Positions 59,959 through 64,000 of a stretch of 64,000 nt of DNA are shown here, one piece after another (position 1 is the first letter of the stretch; each line of letters begins with the position of its first letter). The stretch is from Dasania marina DSM 21967. GTDB lineage: Bacteria > Pseudomonadota > Gammaproteobacteria > Pseudomonadales > Dasaniaceae. The stretch lies in assembly GCF_000373485.1 (NCBI RefSeq), contig NZ_KB891578.1, positions 1 to 64,000 on the forward strand. The letters run 5' to 3'. A program made the translations under genes and the position numbers. The notes below the pieces were generated by a model, which ran no database searches, was not told where the DNA came from, and saw nothing but the letters and a program-made list of their open reading frames with translations.

Positions 59959-60503
59959 ATGGAAAATTATCATCATAGTGATGACACAGCACGCGAGCTA
60001 GAGCTGGAAAACTCCTCGGAAAAAAGCCACAAAAAATAGTTAAAAAACCGAAAACCCCACTCGTGATATACGCATAGCTGCTATGAATCTGTTGGCTAGG
60101 CGTGAATACGGTTACCAAGAATTTTTCAGTAAGTTAAGCAACAAATTCGATAAATCTGTACATTATCCCCCAGCCCTTATTGATAATCAGCTGTAAACCC
60201 TACGCGAGTAAGCCCTGCAAAACGATGAACGCTTTGTGGAAGGGTTTATTAATAGCAAGAAAAACAGCGGTAAAGGCCCTATGGTGGTGCGGCAACAGCC
60301 GAAACAAAAAGGCGTAAATGTCGAGCTGATAGCGCTAGCATTAGAGGCGGTAGAAGAGGAGTGGTACGCTCTCTCCCAAGCGCTGTCTGAGCGCAAATAC
60401 CAAGGCGAACCCTTTCTGACAATAAAGAAAAAGCCAAGCGTATACGTTTTATGCAAAGAAAAGGTTTTAGTTTTGATCGTTTTCTGATCACGCCTGGTGT
60501 TTA
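59959..60503 (+). pseudogene. recX: Decayed recX copy
   Basis: Retains the ATG (59959) and most of the recX sequence, but has an in-frame stop soon after the basic start region (ENSSEKSHKK then TAG), further stops near 60190-60210 and a frameshift in the last repeat (GEPF changes to LTIKKKPS). Pieces such as GFINSKKNSGKGPMVVRQQ remain clear. A functional recX at 48114 explains why this copy could decay. Confidence 0.92.
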
Positions 60504-60796
60504 ATCTTTACTTCTTGACCGCATCCGTTATTACAGGTTTTTTTGAGCCTATTTATAGTAGATCTTGCTAATTTAGTTATTTCTTAGTGAGAGATAATAT
60601 TATCTCTATAGAACGGCAGATGGGTATAACGTCAGGCAGTTGCTTGGTGTTGGGCTATGTAGTAAACCCCTCGCTTTATTGGCTTTGCGCAGACTTAGTA
60701 TTTGCGGGTATCACTAATACCTGTGCTATGGGTATACTGATGTCACGAATGCCATGGAATCAGGCAAAAAGTGCTGCAACTTATTAAGTGTAATAT

Positions 60797-61225
60797 ATGG
60801 CTTTAAAATTTGACCGCTATAGCAAAGTCCTTGACCGCGTTATGGTGGGGTTAAGCAAAGAACGTGTGGAAACCAAAGTCATGGTGCGCACGTTTTTTGA
60901 TGCCCTCACCCAAAAGCTGCCCAATGGCCGCAAGCCTGATGAGCAAGAAATTCGCGCAGCCATAGAGCAATTAAAAGACGTACATAAAATCGCCGCGTTG
61001 CTGTTGTTGGCCATGACACCAGGTAGCGTGGTGACACTACCCATGCTATGCGCCTTTGGTAGGCGCTATGGTATAGAGGTTTTACCCAGCGCGTTTAAAA
61101 GTAATGACGATGCTTTGTTGACGGTAACGGCGCCTGAAGATGATACTAAGTTGCTGGCCCCCGAAGCGCCCGGGCAGGATGCGGCCGAGCAAGCGAAGTG
61201 TGAGGATAAGCCGCCCTCAGTCTGA
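60797..61225 (+). CDS. Conserved hypothetical protein, copy 2
   Basis: Second copy of the small gene at 48952, 142 residues and intact. Residues 1-105 are almost identical (MALKFDRYSKVLDRVMVGLS to GIEVLPSAF), but the tail is longer and different (TVTAPEDDTKLLAPEAPGQD) before the shared end EDKPPSV. Conservation of the reading frame in both copies, against the ruined recX beside it, suggests this protein is under selection or is dosage-tolerant. The same promoter-like sequence precedes it. Confidence 0.75.
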   Translation: MALKFDRYSKVLDRVMVGLSKERVETKVMVRTFFDALTQKLPNGRKPDEQEIRAAIEQLKDVHKIAALLLLAMTPGSVVTLPMLCAFGRRYGIEVLPSAFKSNDDALLTVTAPEDDTKLLAPEAPGQDAAEQAKCEDKPPSV

Positions 61226-61855
61226 GCTGATGCTGCCTATGCGTAGCTCCCCATCCTTGATATGAAACAGTGGCGTGTAGAGGTTGGCCAAATAAGGGCT
61301 AATGCTCTCGCCTTGTAGGTTGTAAACCAGTTTATTGGCCCAAGACTCTGAGGCCGAATAATCACAACTAAAGCCCCCGCGTACTAGCTGCTGCTGATAA
61401 TAAAAGTTATGCGGCGTGTAGCGTATATGTATGCAGGGCACATCATAGCGCCACCATTGATTTGAGGGCAGCAAGTAGTAGCCGTGGCGGTATTGCAGTG
61501 CCAGCACGCGGTACTCGGGGTGAGGTTGCGCCCTAGCGGGTGGATCTGACACCAGTGGACTCTTGTCGGGTTGTTTCTTGTTAGCCCCGTTGTTGGCTGG
61601 CTTTAGCAGAGCTTTGGGTACTTTTACTATTAGGTAAGTGCTGTCATTGCCGCGGTGGTCACCGTGATGTATGTATATCTGCTGGCTGCTGATTTTATCC
61701 AACGCGATGGCGATGTATGGGGTTTGTTGCTTCAGCAGCAATACCGCGATAAAGACCAAGATAAAAGCCACTATCAGCAGTTCTCGAGGTTTGCTGCTTA
61801 GGTAGTGGCGGAGTTGCCTGTAGTAAGCGCATAGCTGTTTTCGCGCGTCTTTCAT
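61217..61855 (-). CDS. Hypothetical membrane-anchored protein
   Basis: Protein of 212 residues with one N-terminal membrane helix (ELLIVAFILVFIAVLLL) and a periplasmic or cytoplasmic C-terminal domain with Tyr- and Trp-rich strands (YLLPSNQWWRYDVPCIHIRY). No family is recognised. Its last 9 bases overlap the end of the small gene on the other strand. This is the complete version of the gene fragment left at 49358, so before the insertion it lay directly after recA-recX and the small gene. Confidence 0.72.
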   Translation of the reverse strand: MKDARKQLCAYYRQLRHYLSSKPRELLIVAFILVFIAVLLLKQQTPYIAIALDKISSQQIYIHHGDHRGNDSTYLIVKVPKALLKPANNGANKKQPDKSPLVSDPPARAQPHPEYRVLALQYRHGYYLLPSNQWWRYDVPCIHIRYTPHNFYYQQQLVRGGFSCDYSASESWANKLVYNLQGESISPYLANLYTPLFHIKDGELRIGSISSD

Positions 61856-61917
61856 AAGCTTGATTATAAGGCTAGGGGCTAAACGCTAGCAGGCATAAGT
61901 GGGGGCAGCGCTATAGC

Positions 61918-62805
61918 CTAGCTGCTTTTATCTTCAGTGCCCATATACATGGCCAAAGGGTCTTGGGTGGGAGCGCTCTCAAAGCAGCTAAGTGAGTTAA
62001 AAAATAGCGAGAACAGCTCGGCCTGCGAATTAACATCGAGTTTTTTATAAATATGCTTGCGGTGACGGCGCAGGGTTTCTATAGAAATATGGAGCTTTTC
62101 AGCGGCCACATCGGTGCTGCAGCCCTGTAGGGTAAGGCCCAGCACGTCTTTTTCGCGCCCGGTGAGTAGTGAGCGGCCAAAAAGATCAAAAGCCTGATTA
62201 ATATTTTTTTCAAAGCCAGGGGCGACATAACTTTCATCTACCGCGCGTTCGGCTAGGTTAGTCAGCTTGGCGTGTAGCAATGCCAGCTCTCTGATAGTGG
62301 GCTCTATGGCGCGAAAAAAGTCTAGCTCCTCGTCGCTAAAGCGAGGTGAGCCTTGGTTGCGCATTAATGAGATTTGCAGTGATGTGCCTTCGTCTAAATC
62401 TATCATAAAAGCGATTTCATCAGCGGTATCGCACTGGGCGTAATAGCTGCGGTAATAGTCGCTTTGCTGAAAACCTCTAACGCTTAGCTCGGTCATGCGG
62501 TACAGCCCTTCAGGCTGCTGGTTGTTGAGCGCGGCTAAGTAAAAAGGGTCTAGCTGGTAAGAGCCATCGATATAGTTGTCTATTTGCGCGCGTCGTTCTT
62601 TTTCGTTGATTTGAAAATACAGCGCTTTAGGGGGGAGGTCGCACCTATAAAGCCAAACCTGCGGATAATCTATAGCGATAGACTGGGATAGCTGCTTTAA
62701 CAGCTCCGGAAAATAATTATCAGTGGTTAACTCTGCTATGGCGGCGGCCAGTTGTATGTTCCATGCCTCTAGTGCCGAGTTAGCGAGGGATGGCTGGGCG
62801 CTCAT
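61918..62805 (-). CDS. LuxR-type transcriptional regulator
   Basis: Regulator of 295 residues. The C-terminal helix-turn-helix is clear: SLLTGREKDVLGLTLQGCST, then DVAAEKLHISIETLRRHRKH, followed by KLDVNSQAELFSLF. The N-terminal 200 residues are a sensor region without an obvious autoinducer-binding signature, nor phospho-receiver residues. It is divergent from the aminotransferase gene, with 505 bases between, and could regulate it. Confidence 0.84.
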   Translation of the reverse strand: MSAQPSLANSALEAWNIQLAAAIAELTTDNYFPELLKQLSQSIAIDYPQVWLYRCDLPPKALYFQINEKERRAQIDNYIDGSYQLDPFYLAALNNQQPEGLYRMTELSVRGFQQSDYYRSYYAQCDTADEIAFMIDLDEGTSLQISLMRNQGSPRFSDEELDFFRAIEPTIRELALLHAKLTNLAERAVDESYVAPGFEKNINQAFDLFGRSLLTGREKDVLGLTLQGCSTDVAAEKLHISIETLRRHRKHIYKKLDVNSQAELFSLFFNSLSCFESAPTQDPLAMYMGTEDKSS

Positions 62806-63310
62806 AGGACGGGGGTCCTAATAAAAAACAGATTGCTATAAAGAGTGCTATTAATGGCTAAGAATGTAAGGCATCGCATGATTGGTCTCATTTAGAAGCC
62901 AACAATTTACGCTGCCAGGTTTTTAAAGTCAATCTTACATTGTTTCGGTATATGCCCTGTTTGGGTTATAGCGCGTGGCATTTACTAGCACATCATTAAA
63001 AATAATTGATTCCGGATGGACTTGAGAAAGCTCTTTGATTTCAGGGGCTTAACTAGGGGTTTTAGTCGTTTTTTCGGCCTTTTTATAGAGTGAATGGCCT
63101 AGGTTATGCCCTAGCTTGGGTATATTAAAAGACTTTGGTCTGGGTATACTGAGCACTCTTAGATAAAGGTCCATGCGATTTTTTTGAAGATCGCCAGCAA
63201 CGCTTTTTAGCCAGATGTTAATAACCAGCTATGCTAGGTTTATAAACTTGCTGCGCAGGTAAGCGAGTATGAGTTCATGGATTTCTTCGTAATATTATTA
63301 AGGTAAAGAT
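62806..63310. promoter_or_regulatory. Divergent promoter region before aminotransferase
   Basis: No gene found. Two GGGTATA sequences 24 bp apart (63118 and 63142) lie upstream of the aminotransferase, the second forming a good extended -10 TATACT at 63145-63150. A CCTAGGTTATGCCCTAGC repeat stands just upstream at about 63099-63116 and could be a regulator site. The region is otherwise A+T-rich. Confidence 0.5.
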
Positions 63311-64000
63311 ATGGATACGAAACAAATGCAACAAGATGCTAAAGACCATTTATGGATGCATTTTACCCGTATGGGAACGTATAAAAATCATGATGTTCCG
63401 ATTATTACCCATGGTGAAGGCTGCTATGTCTATGACAGCAACGGTAAAAGATACATCGATGGCTTAGCCGGTTTATTTACTTCGCAATTAGGTCACGGCC
63501 GTAAAGATATAGCCAAGGCCATTGCTGATCAAACTGAAAAGCTAGGTTTCTTTCCTATATGGAGTTACGCCCACCCCGGCGCTATAGAGTTGGCAAAGCG
63601 TATAGCTGACTATGCTCCCGGTGATTTGAATCGCGTATTTTTCACCAGTGGCGGTGGCGAAGCAGTAGAAGCTGCTTGGAAATTAGCCCGTCAATATTTC
63701 TCAGAGATAGGCCAGCCAGGTCGTTATAAAGTAATCGCCCGTAACTTGGCTTACCACGGTACTAGCTTTGGTGCTTTGTCTATTAATGGTGGCGCATCTA
63801 TTAAAGGTGTATTCGAGCCTTTAGTACCCGGTGCCCGTCACGTAGAAAACACCGGCTTATACCGCAGCCGCCACGCAGTAAACTGCGATAACGCGGAAGA
63901 GTTTGCCGAAGAGTGTGCGCTAGATATAGAGCGCGCCATAGAATTTGAAGGCCCCGATACAGTAGCTGCCGTATTTCTTGAGCCCATACAAAACGTAGGT
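63311..64000 (+). CDS. Class III (omega) aminotransferase, 5' part
   Basis: Only the first 230 codons are in the window; the frame is open to the edge. PLP-dependent aminotransferase of the aspartate aminotransferase family. It starts MDTKQMQQDAKDHLWMHFTR at the ATG 63311 with AAGGTAAAG upstream. Conserved parts are GCYVYDSNGKRYIDGLAGL, SGGGEAVEAAWKLARQY (PLP phosphate site) and NLAYHGTSFGALSINGG; the lysine that binds PLP lies beyond the edge. Relatives transaminate putrescine, beta-alanine or other omega-amines. Gamma-glutamyl ligase and alcohol dehydrogenase genes elsewhere in the window hint at amine catabolism. Confidence 0.9.
   Translation, partial: MDTKQMQQDAKDHLWMHFTRMGTYKNHDVPIITHGEGCYVYDSNGKRYIDGLAGLFTSQLGHGRKDIAKAIADQTEKLGFFPIWSYAHPGAIELAKRIADYAPGDLNRVFFTSGGGEAVEAAWKLARQYFSEIGQPGRYKVIARNLAYHGTSFGALSINGGASIKGVFEPLVPGARHVENTGLYRSRHAVNCDNAEEFAEECALDIERAIEFEGPDTVAAVFLEPIQNVG

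Larger units (their letters stand above)
59473..61342 (+). repeat. 1.9-kb direct repeat, copy 2 (diverged)
   Basis: Begins at CTGAAACCACCACT, inside what would be recA, and ends at TTGGCCCA (61342), after which the minus-strand gene continues complete to 61855. It carries the last third of recA, a broken recX and the second small gene. It differs from copy 1 by scattered substitutions, including amino-acid changes, and by small indels. Confidence 0.92.

Overview
The window looks like a chromosomal segment of a gammaproteobacterium, probably a marine one. This is inferred from the recA-recX, csrA, yggL, radD, rhlE, trxC and norR-hmp genes, all of the gammaproteobacterial type, from the large TonB receptors, and from the moderate G+C content. 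The species cannot be fixed from sequence reading alone. No tRNA, rRNA or CRISPR array was seen.

Layout. 1-1222: a complete IS30-family element, followed by a double-frameshifted gene with a HEPN-like RxxxxxH motif. 2005-7305: a nitric-oxide detoxification locus with a NorR-type sigma54 activator, a Crp/Fnr regulator, an ElaA-like acetyltransferase and an EamA transporter on the minus strand. The flavohaemoglobin gene hmp is divergent, behind a clear NorR operator and a -24/-12 promoter, and is followed by a DUF1971 gene. 7353-13224: a three-gene Mks/Wadjet-type SMC operon (JetA, JetB and JetC-like) with no JetD nuclease subunit. 13466-17289: an M48 lipoprotein protease and an overlapping operon of MgtE, a stand-alone MgtE-like regulatory half and a CmpX-like channel. 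17587-20737: an IS3 OrfA relic, a glutamine-synthetase-like ligase and an iron alcohol dehydrogenase. 20864-24976: DUF3087, radD and rhlE. 24977-25911: three tandem copies of a 269-bp unit, each carrying a REP/MITE-like core, then 13 perfect copies of a 7-bp repeat. 25912-34213: a histidine kinase with degraded ATP-binding boxes, trxC, a lipoprotein, DUF1853, a BBE-type oxidase operon facing an HxlR regulator, a DUF4124 protein and a small HTH regulator. 34691-41812: csrA, DUF3127, a cold-shock protein that appears to lack an AUG start, yggL, a YgjP-like protease, a DEDDh exonuclease, a hemolysin-III protein, DUF4197, and an HPF/CBS/cytochrome c run. 41908-46531: a TonB receptor, azlCD and a HAD phosphatase.

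The most striking region is 46538-61855. The intact recA-recX locus, behind two LexA boxes, continues into a small gene and a fragment of the next gene. After about 10 kb of unrelated DNA the last third of recA, a decayed recX, a second copy of the small gene and the complete next gene follow again. The 1.9-kb direct repeats (47584-49476 and 59473-61342) have the arrangement left by single-crossover (Campbell-type) integration of a circular molecule carrying a diverged piece of the recA locus. The cargo is a two-component flavin monooxygenase cluster: a StyA-like oxygenase, an HpaC-like flavin reductase with a C-terminal winged-helix-like region, an AhpD-like protein, a phytoene-desaturase-like oxidoreductase, an SDR dehydrogenase, a TonB receptor and an AraC activator. 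It probably takes up and oxidises an aromatic or terpenoid-like compound; the substrate is unknown.

The right end holds a membrane-anchored hypothetical protein, a LuxR-type regulator and the first 230 codons of a class III aminotransferase that runs off the window.
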